64,000 nucleotides of DNA from NCBI GenBank assembly GCA_020310875.1, contig CM035435.1:65124836-65188835 (forward strand), in the 5' to 3' direction. The stretch is from Ceratopteris richardii. Lineage: Eukaryota; Streptophyta; Polypodiopsida; Polypodiales; Pteridaceae. The notes beneath the pieces are model-generated. The model had not been told where the DNA came from, made no database searches, and was given only the letters and a program-made list of their open reading frames with translations. Positions 48,907-58,817 of the stretch are shown one piece after another (position 1 is the first letter of the stretch; each line of letters starts with the position of its first letter). The translations under genes were made by a program, and so were the position numbers.

Positions 48907-49027
48907 ATGCAAGCAGATGGAATTCGCTCACTGTACATACCATAGCTCTTTTTATTTTCTGCAGTTCATTTTGTTGGTGGAATAAGCAAATAAATGAGTT
49001 GTTGCACCGGGACGGTGCAAAGTCTTG

Positions 49028-49038
49028 ATGTGGGGGTC
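49028..49038 (+). promoter_or_regulatory. Polypurine tract of the Tat-like derivative
   Basis: A short G-rich tract, TGTGGGGGTC, lies directly before the right LTR. It is not a pure purine run, but the position is right. Confidence 0.55.
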
Positions 49039-50736
49039 TGTAGAGCAGACAAGCTTGTTAGCATTTGATTGAGTTTATTTTAGGAGAAGCTTCTTGGAAG
49101 TGTTAAAGCAGGAGCATTTTGAAGCAAAGATTTTGGGAGGAAGTGGATGCAAGACAATCAACTTTGGTGAACCTATAACCTGCAGGTATGTAGCAGAAAA
49201 TGCGCTCCATTGGCAAGCTCTAGCCCTTTGTTCAACCTTTCACCCATATGAACCTCTTCTATGGAGTTCCAATCTATATCTTATAAGGAATCAAACTGCA
49301 ATTGTATTTAAACACCAAAGCGAAGCGTGGAGGAAACACTTTGTTTTAAGGAAGACATTGTCTTAATTTCTTACAAAGAGATGAGCGCTCTCGCCTTGAT
49401 TTGAGGAAAGGAAACTCACAAAGGATTGGGCGCTCACTCGCCTTGATTCTACAAAAGAAAACACAGAATGAAATGGGTGCTCACTCGCCTTGATTTTAGG
49501 GGGAGAAAGAATTGATTCTTAGCAAAATGTGGGCGACGCCTTCATCACATGATATTCCTCAAACATGGGCGACCCTTCTTCCTTTGGCGACCCCCACCTT
49601 GGGCGACCCTCTACTCCTTTTGTGCTAATTGGGCGACCCTCTCCTCCTAATAGCCTTGGGCGACCCTCTCCTCCTAATGGCCTTGGGCGACCCTCTCCTC
49701 CTAATGGCAAATTGGGCGACCATCCAGGGGCACTTACTACAAGGTAAGGCGACCACCATGAGTTCTCATGGAAACTGGGGCGACCACCTCTTTTCTCCCA
49801 ACCCTCTCCAAAGGCGATCACTCGCCTCCTACATGCACATGGGCGACTACCGACTTAGTATGGGCTCCACCATGAGCAACTTGGGCGGCAAATGACGGGC
49901 GGAGCATATTTTGTCAATAATGTGTCAGAATGAAAAAGTAATGCAGGGAATATTGCCACTTAGCTTTGGCGGTGTCAGAAGCTAAAATTGGGGGCCTTAT
50001 TGAAGTTGGCTACCATCCTCCACCTCTAGACCACCACTTTGGCGCGTGCGGCACTTAAGGCTGGAATTTGGCAAGGCCACCCTTGGCCACTCTGGGTCTA
50101 TATAAACAGAGGTTTGGCACTCATTTGGGGGGCTGAATCGGTTGCAATCTGAATCGTGTGGGCTATTGCGTATCATCGCTATCATCATTTGTTGATGCTA
50201 GTTGAGGCTATTTTTTTGGTCTACTCTCTGCACTCTGTTGCTACAGGCACACTGTGGGAGGTCACTCTGTGATGAGTATACAGAGCGTGGGCCTCCAATG
50301 GAGTTGTTGATTAGCATTACAGGGTGATTGAGTGGCTTGGATCTAGTCATTGGCATGCATCGGTGAATTTCTTCAGGATCAAGTCATCATCTTTATTGTA
50401 TTCACTTTGTTGGTCTCACTCTTGTATTTTTGCTAGTTAGTTTTGGAATGGCATGCTAGTCCACTGTAACATCCTTTTGTAGTATTTTAGCTCTCTGTAA
50501 TCATTTTCAAAGTTACGAAGTGATTTCCTCTCTCAAGAGCACTTGTCATTGATCCTTTCTCTATAACTGTACATTTTCACTTCTATTGGTTTTCTCTGTT
50601 ATCAGTGAAGGTACCTGCACACAAGAATGTCACAGGGTATACTTCCCTAAGGAGAACCCCCCTTGAGTAGACAGAGTACTGGAAATGTATACAATTTGAT
50701 ATTGTTGAAAGTGGATACCCCGGTACCTCCTCTACA
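49039..50736 (+). repeat. Right LTR of the Tat-like derivative
   Basis: 1698 bp, with the GGCGAC array at about 49532-49855 and the TATA box at 50099-50106. It is followed by the target duplication CCCAC. Confidence 0.93.
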
Positions 50737-50741
50737 CCCAC

Positions 50742-52170
50742 CAAAGAGATGTGCAGCATCCTTAAAAGGAAACAAAACAGAGAATCGATCCCCCTAGTGC
50801 TAGACTCAAATGATGATGTATGCAATACGGAAGAAGAAAATCTTAGAATCATTGAAGAGCACTTTACGAGACTCCTCGAGATCTCGACCCCCCTCTCCCA
50901 CCATAGACGGGACTACATGGCAGCCATCTCTAGGGTGTCCTCACATAGGATCCCACACAACCTTCGTTCCCTGCTTGATGCCCCTATCTCAGAAGAAGAA
51001 ATCATTGAAGTCATTGATGCCCTCCCCAGTGGGAAAAGCCCAGGGCCGAACGGGCTCACTAATGAGTTCTTTAAGGCCTTCAAGTTGGTGATTGCCACCC
51101 CTCTTCATTTGTTCTGGCAAGAGGCGCTCGAGTTTGGTGCACTTCCAACTTGTCTCAACAATGGCATCATCAAGTTAATCCACAAAAAGAGGAAAAAGAA
51201 TAGAATTGAAAACTGGCGTCCGATTACAATGCTTCAAACAGGATATAAAGTCATTGCCAAAGTCATAGCCAGTAGAATTTCCAGCCATCTAAGAGCGTGG
51301 TTAAGCAAGGACCAAAAAGGTTTCGTCAAAGGCAGGTCAATATTGGAAGCCATTATAGATATTTGGGAAGGTCTCGACTTTGCAGACAAGTCAAGACAAG
51401 ATGTAGTTTTCCTCAAGATTGGAATGGGACTATATTCTATAGTCACTTAAAGATCTCGGATGCAATAAAAAATTCACCAAGATGATCTCGACCCTTCTGG
51501 GAAAGGTTTCAACTCAAATTAATGTTAATGGCCAACTTTCAAAGGTGATCAAACTAAAAAGATCGATTAGAAAGGGTGCCCATTGGCTCCCCTCCTCTTT
51601 GCCATCGCCACGGAAGGGCTTAGCCGACTAGTGAAACAATAGGTTGAAGTAGGTAATATCAAAGGCCTCCGCTTGCCCCGTGACCACGACCAAGTCACCA
51701 TGAGACTTTTTGCCAATGATATGAACACGTTTGTCCACAACGATTGTACCATCCTGGAGACTTTCTGGAGGTGCCTAGATACTTTCTACAAAGCCTGTGG
51801 ATCCAAAATCAACCACTCAAAGATCGCTTTTAGAGCTATTGTCGGGATCCAGCTCGAGCTTCTCTTTGATCGTGGCTGTCAAAACATTCCTCCTGGCCAA
51901 ATTTTCCGGCTTCTCGGGATTCCCTTGGGATTTGGCATCTCATTGGAGCAACGGTTGAATTGGGTCTTGGCCAGACTCGAAAGCAAGTTAAACTATTGGA
52001 GAGGTATGCAAATCAATCTCGCTGGTCGAGCTATGGTTATCAACACATTCCTCCTTTCGTCGACCATTTACTTCCTCTCTTGTTGGAGACCGAAAGAGTT
52101 GTCCAAACTAGAAAGTATTTGCAGAAACTTCCTTTGGACGGGCAACCACAACAAGAGGGGGCGTGCATAA
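50742..52170 (+). pseudogene. LINE ORF2, reverse transcriptase domain
   Basis: The reading continues ORF2 after the insertion: KSPGPNGLTNEFFKAF, NWRPITMLQTGYKVIAK, KDQKGFVKGRSI and VVFLKI are L1-type RT fingers and palm motifs. A short deletion near 51420 removes the segment with the first catalytic Asp. Later strings include RKGCPLAPLLFAIA (51570-51610) and the catalytic box reading FANDMNTFVHND near 51712 instead of the usual F/YADD. The thumb region has INLAGRAMVINTFLLSS and WRPKELSKLESICRNFLW (to 52140). Stops and frame changes are present; the enzyme is dead. Confidence 0.88.
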
Positions 52171-53440
52171 AATCAAGTGGTCCATCTGCACTAGCCAAAG
52201 GGATAGTGGGGTCCTTGGCATTCTTGACATCGGTTGCATGGCTAACAAACTTGCGACAAAATGGATGATTAAGGCATGGTGCAACGGGGAGGCCTCATGG
52301 GCCAAGTTGATCTTCAGAAACAAGAATGTGTTGACTTTTGTGGGATTCCCAAATTGGAAGAATCTTGACATTCTCACCCTTTTGTTTTCTCTGATCCCAG
52401 TTTTCTCGAAAGGCTCGAATCTTGTGTGCTCTCTATGGAAGAGTTGGAATAAAGTCAAAAGCTTCATAAGAATCAGTGAAGATTGGAAGTGGGCAGCCAG
52501 TATTAGGTAGAATGACTCTATCTGGTTTCCGATCCAAGGCATCCGGAACATGGAATCTTGGAACATTCAAAACACCAAGAGGCTATGGAACAAAGGCTTC
52601 AAAAAATGGAAACATCTCTGGAAACAAGACACCAAACAGTGGATCAACTTCGAGGATATTGACCCTAGCGTCAACATTACCTATGAAGAATGGAATACTT
52701 TACAAAGCAGACGGCTTTCCTGGGACCGCTCTAACGTTCGTCAACTCATGGGGCACGACCGTTGTGCTCGCTTGGTCTCAGATGGCACAATGGTAATTGC
52801 CTAACAAAAATCCCGAACATCAAAGAAGTCATTGATTATCACATCAACCTCAACAAGAAGTGGTGTCTGTTGTGGATGCAACTTTGGTGGGATATGAAGT
52901 TCATGGAGATCTGGCACCCTCTCATAGAAATCAAAAAGTTTGTCCTCTTATGGCAAATCCTTCATCGAGGAATCTGGACCAACCTAAAGGCTAGCAAAAT
53001 TTGTGGGGTGCCTCCCTGGTGCAAGTGCTGCTATCTGTCCATTGAAGATATTGCTCACATCTTCTTTACCTATCCCATCTCCAACAGGCTTTGGCAGATT
53101 GTCGGAAAGAAAATTAGACTTCAGAATCATTTCAGTTGGAAACAAGCTCTGCTGGGAGAAGCGATTGGTTGCTCTGCGACTCTCTGGAACACCATCAGAG
53201 GGGAGGTCCTATGGAAGATCTAGTGGGAAAGATGCGCTTATAACTTTGGCAACTCCCCCAAAGAGTGGTCGATTGAGAAATTGTTGTTCTTCCTCGACAG
53301 AAGAATCGCTAACTGTAAGAAATCCCCTCCCTTTAAGCATCATCAAGTACTCCTTCTAATCAACAACAAGCTTAAACCCAAGTGGGCCCCGCATGAGAGT
53401 GATGAGAGGGTGATTAACCTTCTTTGTAATGCAATCTAAA
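52171..53440 (+). pseudogene. LINE ORF2, C-terminal region with zf-RVT-like domain
   Basis: The ORF2 tail runs in several frames. Recognisable parts are GVLGILDIGCMANKLATKWM (about 52210-52270) and, near 52930-53100, the zf-RVT pattern: KKFVLLWQILHRGIWT, CGVPPWCKCC, EDIAHIFFTYP and a final RLW. The last residues, NKLKPKWAPHESDE, end at a TAA near 53438. The same C-terminal sequence is found in the minus-strand copy at 62697-63165, confirming the family and the ORF2 end. Confidence 0.82.
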
Positions 53441-53589
53441 CTCTGTAAAATCTATCCCTGCTCTGTGGGATTTGGGGGGTCCCGTGGGCACTAGTCCCCT
53501 TCACTTGTACTTTTCTTTTAATTAATACAAGCCCGGGAGATTAGGCCAAGGCCGAAGTTCCTTTATTAAAATAATAATTTAAAACAAAA
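53441..53589 (+). other. LINE 3' untranslated region and A-rich tail
   Basis: The block from CTGTGGGATTTGGGGGGTCC through GGAGATTAGGCCAAGGCCG is conserved with the truncated copy at 62697-62830. It ends in an A-rich tail (TTTAAAACAAAAAAA), not a clean poly-A. Confidence 0.8.
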
Positions 53590-53599
53590 AAACTTAGAC

Positions 53600-54684
53600 A
53601 TTCAAGATTGCCTTTTTTGGTGCTTGAATAGAAGATATTTGAGCAACATCCTCTATACATGAATAAGCACACCGTATGAAGCTCTTTTCCATTTGCACAT
53701 AGCAGCCTGATATCCTTTCTCTAATAAACACAACTCTTCTTCCTGGCATCTCCTAAAACACAGATGGCAATCCTGCTACACAATAATCTCTCTCTCTCTC
53801 TCTCTCTCATAATGAGCATGACAAGTGTGGAGCATGTACACATTACTTCTTTTTACACGCACACATACATATTGAACTATGCCAGATGTGTATGTACTTT
53901 GCAAAAAGAAAATCAGCATATAACCTTTTATCTCAACAGGTACAGACATTTTTTAAAGACTTTCAACAAATGTTTCACAGCATGTGCAATGTGGATTCCT
54001 TTTATTTTTGTGCACTAATGACACCTTGCGGATGCTACACACCATGTAGATGATAAACAACACACAACTCCACCTCTCCATGTTGAAGGGAACACCCTCT
54101 CGAAGACAAGCTCAAAAAGATCTCTCCAAAAGTGATGATTGGTAGCTCATAATTTGATGTTTATATAGACTTCAATCATAGTATTTTCATGATTTTGCAA
54201 GTGTAATAGGATGTTTTTCAACACCCGACACAATATTCCGCAAGCCTTTTGCTACCAATACATGACATATCATGCATGCCTACAATGGGTAATTAGCACC
54301 ATCCAACTTATCTTAAAGAGCCAACATATGGAATATATCATCGCTTTCAATCATGGCCAGTGACTAAATACCCTGATGTGGAAAATTGATTCCATCTCAA
54401 AAAGTTTAACAAAAATACCTTGTCGAGCTCTCCTAGACCTGTAGCAGACTTCGAGCTACTTCACAAACCAAAACTTGTATATATGTTTGGCACAAAGGGA
54501 CAACCTTCACAGTCTTTGCAATAGTGCATGCGGAGGCCAAAACAAGCTCAAATCAAAATGTCGACATAACACAGCGAAGCTATTTTGAACTTGTAATCAC
54601 CTCAAGTACGCTCACCAATTTTTGTGCGATTTTGAGATTGTTACTAGAGGGTTGTCGATGATGCCCTAGAGAAAGTGGTGACAT
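53600..54684. other. Non-coding, nothing recognised
   Basis: A CT microsatellite is at about 53790-53808. The right part may be the interior of a minus-strand LTR element whose primer site is at 54685, but no coding similarity is visible. Confidence 0.5.
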
Positions 54685-54850
54685 GCTCTGATACCAATTT
54701 TTGGAGATCGAGATCTTCGTGAGCACACGAACAACACAAGGAAGAAAAAAAAGCTTTGAGCACAACACAATACTGAATGTATTATAAAGTCAATGTAAAA
54801 AGATAAGTGATCCATTAGGGTTATAAGTGTATACACATGCCAAGGGGAAA
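54685..54850 (-). mobile_element. Relic of a minus-strand LTR element (primer site and LTR edge)
   Basis: The minus strand reads TGGTATCAGAGC at 54685-54696, the exact iMet primer site. On the plus strand a TG follows at 54702, as expected for the edge of an LTR lying to the right. The far end of that LTR and any partner LTR could not be found. Confidence 0.45.
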
Positions 54851-54949
54851 AATTGTGGTTCCAAGTTTACAGGTGGCTAATTGCAACCATTTGCTTCTAG
54901 AAGAATCTTTGGAGGAGAGGATGGCAAAACTCTGACAACTAGAGGAAAA

Positions 54950-56173
54950 TTGTTATAATAGTTGTAGATTTTGCACAACCTTTCCATGTAATTACAGATG
55001 CTAGTGGTTTAGGTATAGGTGTTGTATAAATACAAAATGATCATCCCATTGAATTTGAAAGTAGGAAACTTAAACCTTCTGAAAAGAATTATAGTACATA
55101 TGATAAGGAACTCTTAGCTGTTGTGCATCCTTTAAAAATTTGGAAACATTACCTTATGGGTTCTGGAGTTCTAATCAAAACAACCCAAGAGGCTATCAAG
55201 AATTTATTAAATCAACCTTTGATTTCTAATAGACATATTAAATGGGCTTCATTCATACAAAAATTTCAGCCTATGATTCAATATCAACCTAGCAAAGCTA
55301 ATGTTGTAGCTGATGCCCTTACTCGCTTTCCATCCCCACAAAGAAATATTGTTTCAATCAATAAATATTTATGTTGTTCATATTCATTCATTTCATGACA
55401 TGATTCCTACTTATGCATCTGATTTGTATTTTTCACAAACATGGAATGCTTTCAATAATTCTACACCATTTAGTGAGGATCACTACACTTTTCATAATGG
55501 ATTCTTGTATTTCCAACACAAGTTATGCATCACACAAGGTTTTAAAGAATTTTTTATGAAAGAGATGCATGAACCAGTGTATATGGGTCATGGGGGCATA
55601 CAAAGTACTATTTCTTCGTGTAAAGAATTCTTCTTGTGGCCAAATATGGAAAAGGATATTGAACAATATGTTTCCTGTTGCATTGTGTGTCAACGAGTGA
55701 AACGAAAGCGAGTAGCTAAACAATTTAATGAAAATGACTTTGTATGGTTACAAATAATCAAAAGACATTTAAAAAATATTTCACAACATCCTAAGGTTAA
55801 ACTTGCACCACATTATTATGGACCTTTCCGTATTATTCAAAAAATTAATGAGAATGCTTTTAGAATAGATATACCTTCTCATTGGAATATACATAATTCT
55901 TTTCATATTAGTTTATTGAAATCCTTTAAAGGAACTTTACTACTCACTCCTATCTTAGATGGTCCTCCTTTACTTGAAGAGGATGCTGAAATTTTAATTC
56001 TAGAGGAAATACTTGATTATGATATTACTACTACACGCACTGATAAACAATATCATAGATATTTAGTTAAATATAAAAATCACTCACTTGAAGAATCTCA
56101 ATGGATTCATAAGACATCACTAACTCCACATTATGATCATTTGATTTCTGCATATCATTCACAGTCACATTAA
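54950..56173 (+). mobile_element. Degraded chromovirus (Gypsy) fragment: RNase H, integrase pieces, chromodomain
   Basis: The reading shows RNase H landmarks (KNYSTYDKELLAVVH near 55085, SKANVVADALTRFPSP near 55290), an integrase zinc domain (YMGHGGIQSTIS...CIVCQRVKRKR, 55580-55710), a C-terminal region with LAPHYYGPFRIIQKI (55805-55850) and a chromodomain-like end (HRYLVKYKNHSLEESQWI, 56055-56110). Only the 3' half of pol is left and the fragment is broken in several places. It is AT-rich and diverged, so older than the chromovirus at 15370, and of a different subfamily. Confidence 0.85.
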
Positions 56174-56231
56174 ATTCCAATTTTTCAATTCCATGCATGT
56201 GTTGTTACATGGAACATGCTTATGATTGTTA

Positions 56232-56804
56232 AGTGATGGGACATGTGACTAACCATCCATGCCTATTTTATTTTTATCAACTAAGGTCAATTGCTTGTCA
56301 ATTGGGACGCATGTTATGCTTTATGTAATAATGGAATGTTATATGGATTTTAATTTCTTGAGGTTTTTAATGTGATTTGCGTTCTGATTAGGATTTGAAG
56401 ACTCATGAGGGTGTGAGCACATGTGGACTTATTCAGATATTTTTGAAGATAGTTGAAAGATAGTATTTAAGATAATTTTTTGTAAAAATAATAGACCGTT
56501 TTAGAAAGCGATGATTTTGTAAAAATAGATAACTTAGAAAGCGATGATTTTGTAAATAAAGTAGATTTTCTTAAATGCACGCTTTTCAAAGCGCTGTCCT
56601 CATGTATCTTCTATTCAAGACATAATGAGAAATACCTATAAATACACATGCTTTGATAGACACACCCATCAGAGTATATGGGGGGAGATTGTACACAATC
56701 TTGTGTCCAGTCTCTTGTCTCTTTCTATTCTATTTATGCTTTTGTGAGATTTTGTTTCTGTACTATCCTCTGCGTACATGCGTCTGCGAGATCCGGTCAA
56801 CAGT
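56232..56804 (+). mobile_element. Possible 3' LTR of the degraded chromovirus
   Basis: The segment starts TGATGGGACATG shortly after the chromodomain, holds a TATA box CTATAAATA at 56637-56645, and ends GGTCAACA. No purine tract directly precedes it and no partner LTR is present, so the boundaries are tentative. Confidence 0.4.
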
Positions 56805-56868
56805 AAGGATCAAAGGCACCCATGTCTCCAAGCTTCTTTATCTTTGGCTCAAAAATATATTTTCTTCT

Positions 56869-57420
56869 ATCCATGGTATAAGAAGACACATGCATGTTAA
56901 TAATAGTACTCTTCACCTTAGTCATCATCCCAATGCGGTTAGTTATTTCTTGAGAACCTATACCACTATCTCTAAAACCTTGGAAAGGGAAATGATCAGG
57001 ACCAGGAGCTAGATCATAGCTGATTAGGATTGTCCAAGTTTCCATGGCATCACTATCAATGAGAGCCTTGTGTATACTATTTGTAAAAACACATCCCTGC
57101 AATGCACATCTACTAGAGTTGTAGTGTTGTACACCTTCCTACATGGTTCAAATGCGAATGACTTGCACGACTGGACCAAATGGCTCCTCCCATGCAATGT
57201 GCATTTCAGGTCGTACTTGATCAATCAAAAGCAAAAAGGTGAGGTTCCTTTCCCTTCTACATTCCTGCCACATTTTTGCACCCCTCTATTTGGCATCCAT
57301 CAATAGGCTATCTATGAAGTTTGCTGAATTTTCACTCACAATCAGAGTTATATCTGCATCTATTTCTGGAGCCCCAACTGAAAGCTTTACAATCTTAGCA
57401 TTCACCTTCACATACACGTG
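56869..57420 (-). pseudogene. GAPN (non-phosphorylating NADP-dependent glyceraldehyde-3-phosphate dehydrogenase, ALDH11 family) pseudogene, C-terminal part
   Basis: Read on the minus strand from 57420 to 56869, about 184 codons line up without gaps with the C-terminal end of plant GAPN: KVNAKIVKLSVGAPE, DADITLIVSENSANFI, HIAWEEPFGPV, LQGCVFTNSIHKAL, GPDHFPFQGFRDSGIGSQ and MMTKVKSTIIN, ending SYTM as the plant enzymes do. The functional enzyme oxidises glyceraldehyde 3-phosphate to 3-phosphoglycerate with NADP in the cytosol. Three in-frame stops (near 57287, 57149 and 57140) and loss of the N-terminal two thirds, including the catalytic cysteine region, make this a relic. There is no intron in a stretch where I would expect plant genes to have some, so a processed copy or transposon-captured cDNA fragment is likely. 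No poly-A tail remains. Confidence 0.9.
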
Positions 57421-57750
57421 GTAGTGCATTGATGCCTGGATGTTGGATGGCACTACTAGTCGATCTGCTCTCTAGAGGCATGCACGATTACCTCCCATTA
57501 GTAACATATAATTTGGTGCAACAATAGACCCTATGAGATGTTGGATAGAAAATTGTGGGGGCAAAGGGGCATGACATCCTTTGGGATGCCTCGGTGTTAT
57601 GAATGGGCTTCAGAAGATGCATAAACCCACAACTTGGGACTTTGGATAAAACAAACTCCTCTTTTTGGTAAAAAGCCCTTGAGAGTGTTGTGTGTATGGT
57701 AGCATGATGATGACATGCATCCTCCTAAAGCACACATATTTTCATTCCCT
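57409..57750. repeat. Direct repeat, copy 1 (duplicate of the RRM gene's upstream flank)
   Basis: From CACATACAC to about ATTTTCATTCCCT this block matches 58413-58756 along its length, with substitutions and short indels. The copies are about 1 kb apart. In this copy the TATA-like position reads TATGAAT (57598-57604). Confidence 0.85.
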
Positions 57751-57846
57751 GGATAGTGAAATGGCTAGGAGTGTTATCCAATGTCCAGGCGATGATGCAC
57801 TATTGGGCATGTGTGCTGAGCCTTCCCTTTCTCACTTCTCATGGAG

Positions 57847-58381
57847 ACATCCTTTGCCCATTGGGTCATGGCTAGATGCTCGACAATGAGAGCAATCCCA
57901 TCAATCCTTGGTTGGTCTCGAAACCTTGCTGGACCGAATAGTCCCTCCCACATCTTGCCCGCTCACTCAAAAGAGACTTTGGATGTGTGTGGCAATGGAG
58001 AGCCACTTAGGCTCTAAGCTATCAATGCTTAGACTTGATGGAAACTCACCGCGGGGTTGGCCCACCATCGACTATCACCCCTTCATCTTTTTGGGTTAAG
58101 ACCCATCGTCCATAATGCACTCGGCCTCTGGGCTGTCCAAACTAAGTCTCACTAATTTCCCAGGTAGCTCAAGGGAATTTTCCTCTTTTAACTTTGTGGC
58201 CATCCAGTTCCTTGTGAGATTAGTAAACAAGGCCTCCCCTTGGAATGGATTGATGAGGGAGGGATGACCCGTTGTTGGCCCTCCTGGCTATCAAGTTTTC
58301 GAGACCCACCAAGGAGTGACATGGGTTGCTCTCGTTGCCGAGAATCTAGTATCTACCCATGAACCAAGGGGCAACTGACAT
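57847..58381. repeat. Imperfect inverted repeat between the two flank copies
   Basis: The left arm at about 57847-57950 (for example GACAATGAGAGCAATCCCAT, TTGGTTGGTCTCGAAACCTT) matches the reverse complement of the right arm at about 58258-58381 (GGCAACGAGAGCAACCCATG, CTTGGTGGGTCTCGAAAACT). Similarity weakens toward the centre. It may be a remnant of a foldback-type DNA element or an old inverted duplication. Confidence 0.6.
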
Positions 58382-58412
58382 CCCTAGGGGAAGTGAGGAA
58401 AAGAAGAGACAT

Positions 58413-58756
58413 CACATACACCTAGTAGTGTGTCGATGCCCATACATTGGATGACATTGGTCCGTTTTCTAGAGGCATGCACGATTACCTCCCATTATAG
58501 TTACATATAATTTTGGTGCAACAATAGACCCTATGAGATGCTGGATAGAAAACCGGGGGGCAAAGGGGCATGACCATTGACATCCTCTATGATGCCTCGG
58601 TATTATAAATGGGCTTCAAAAGATGCCCAAACCCATAACTTGGGACTTTGCATAAAACAAACTCCTCTTTTTGGTACAAAGCCCTTTAGAGTGTTGTGTG
58701 TATGGCAGCATGATGATGACATGCATGAGCCTAGAGCACACGTATTTTCGTTCTCC
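58413..58756. repeat. Direct repeat, copy 2 (immediately upstream of the RRM gene)
   Basis: Second copy of the block at 57409-57750. It ends about 60 bases before the first ATG of the RRM gene and includes its candidate TATA box. Confidence 0.85.
58604..58610 (+). promoter_or_regulatory. Candidate TATA box of the RRM gene
   Basis: TATAAAT lies 208 bases before the first ATG at 58818. The corresponding position in the duplicated flank has TATGAAT, so only this copy keeps a usable TATA. The start site was not determined. Confidence 0.4.
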
Positions 58757-58817
58757 ACATCTCCATTAAACTGTGCAGAAGGATTGTTGAGGTTTAAGCT
58801 GTGCGTAAAGAGTCGGG

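Larger units (their letters stand above)
43605..50736 (+). mobile_element. Non-autonomous Tat-like Gypsy derivative, 7.1 kb
   Basis: The 1698-bp LTRs at 43605-45302 and 49039-50736 start TGTAGAGCAG and end CCTCTACA. The target duplication CCCAC is at 43600-43604 and 50737-50741. The interior keeps gag, zinc knuckles, a protease-like domain and an integrase C-terminal tail. Reverse transcriptase, RNase H and the integrase core are absent, so it would depend on a relative for mobilisation. I counted about a dozen LTR differences (under 1%), so it moved recently in this reduced form. The remaining coding region has about two breaks. Confidence 0.92.
7608..53599 (+). mobile_element. L1-like LINE split over 46 kb by nested LTR elements
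   Basis: Four separated segments, all on the plus strand and in the right order, make up one non-LTR retrotransposon: about 7618-7961, 35741-36155, 42240-43604 and 50737-53589. They carry an ORF1 with a DUF4283-like domain and a CCHC knuckle, then an ORF2 with endonuclease, reverse transcriptase and a C-terminal zf-RVT-like region. The breaks between segments are LTR-element insertions, each bounded by a 5-bp target duplication, which proves the segments were once contiguous. A possible LINE target duplication is AACTTAGACA at 7608-7617 and 53590-53599; if correct, this copy is 5'-truncated. Several stops and frame changes show that it is dead. Confidence 0.88.

Noticed and set aside
56653-57012. 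119-codon forward open frame
   Set aside because: It straddles the possible LTR end and the antisense GAPN relic; the coding signal is on the other strand.
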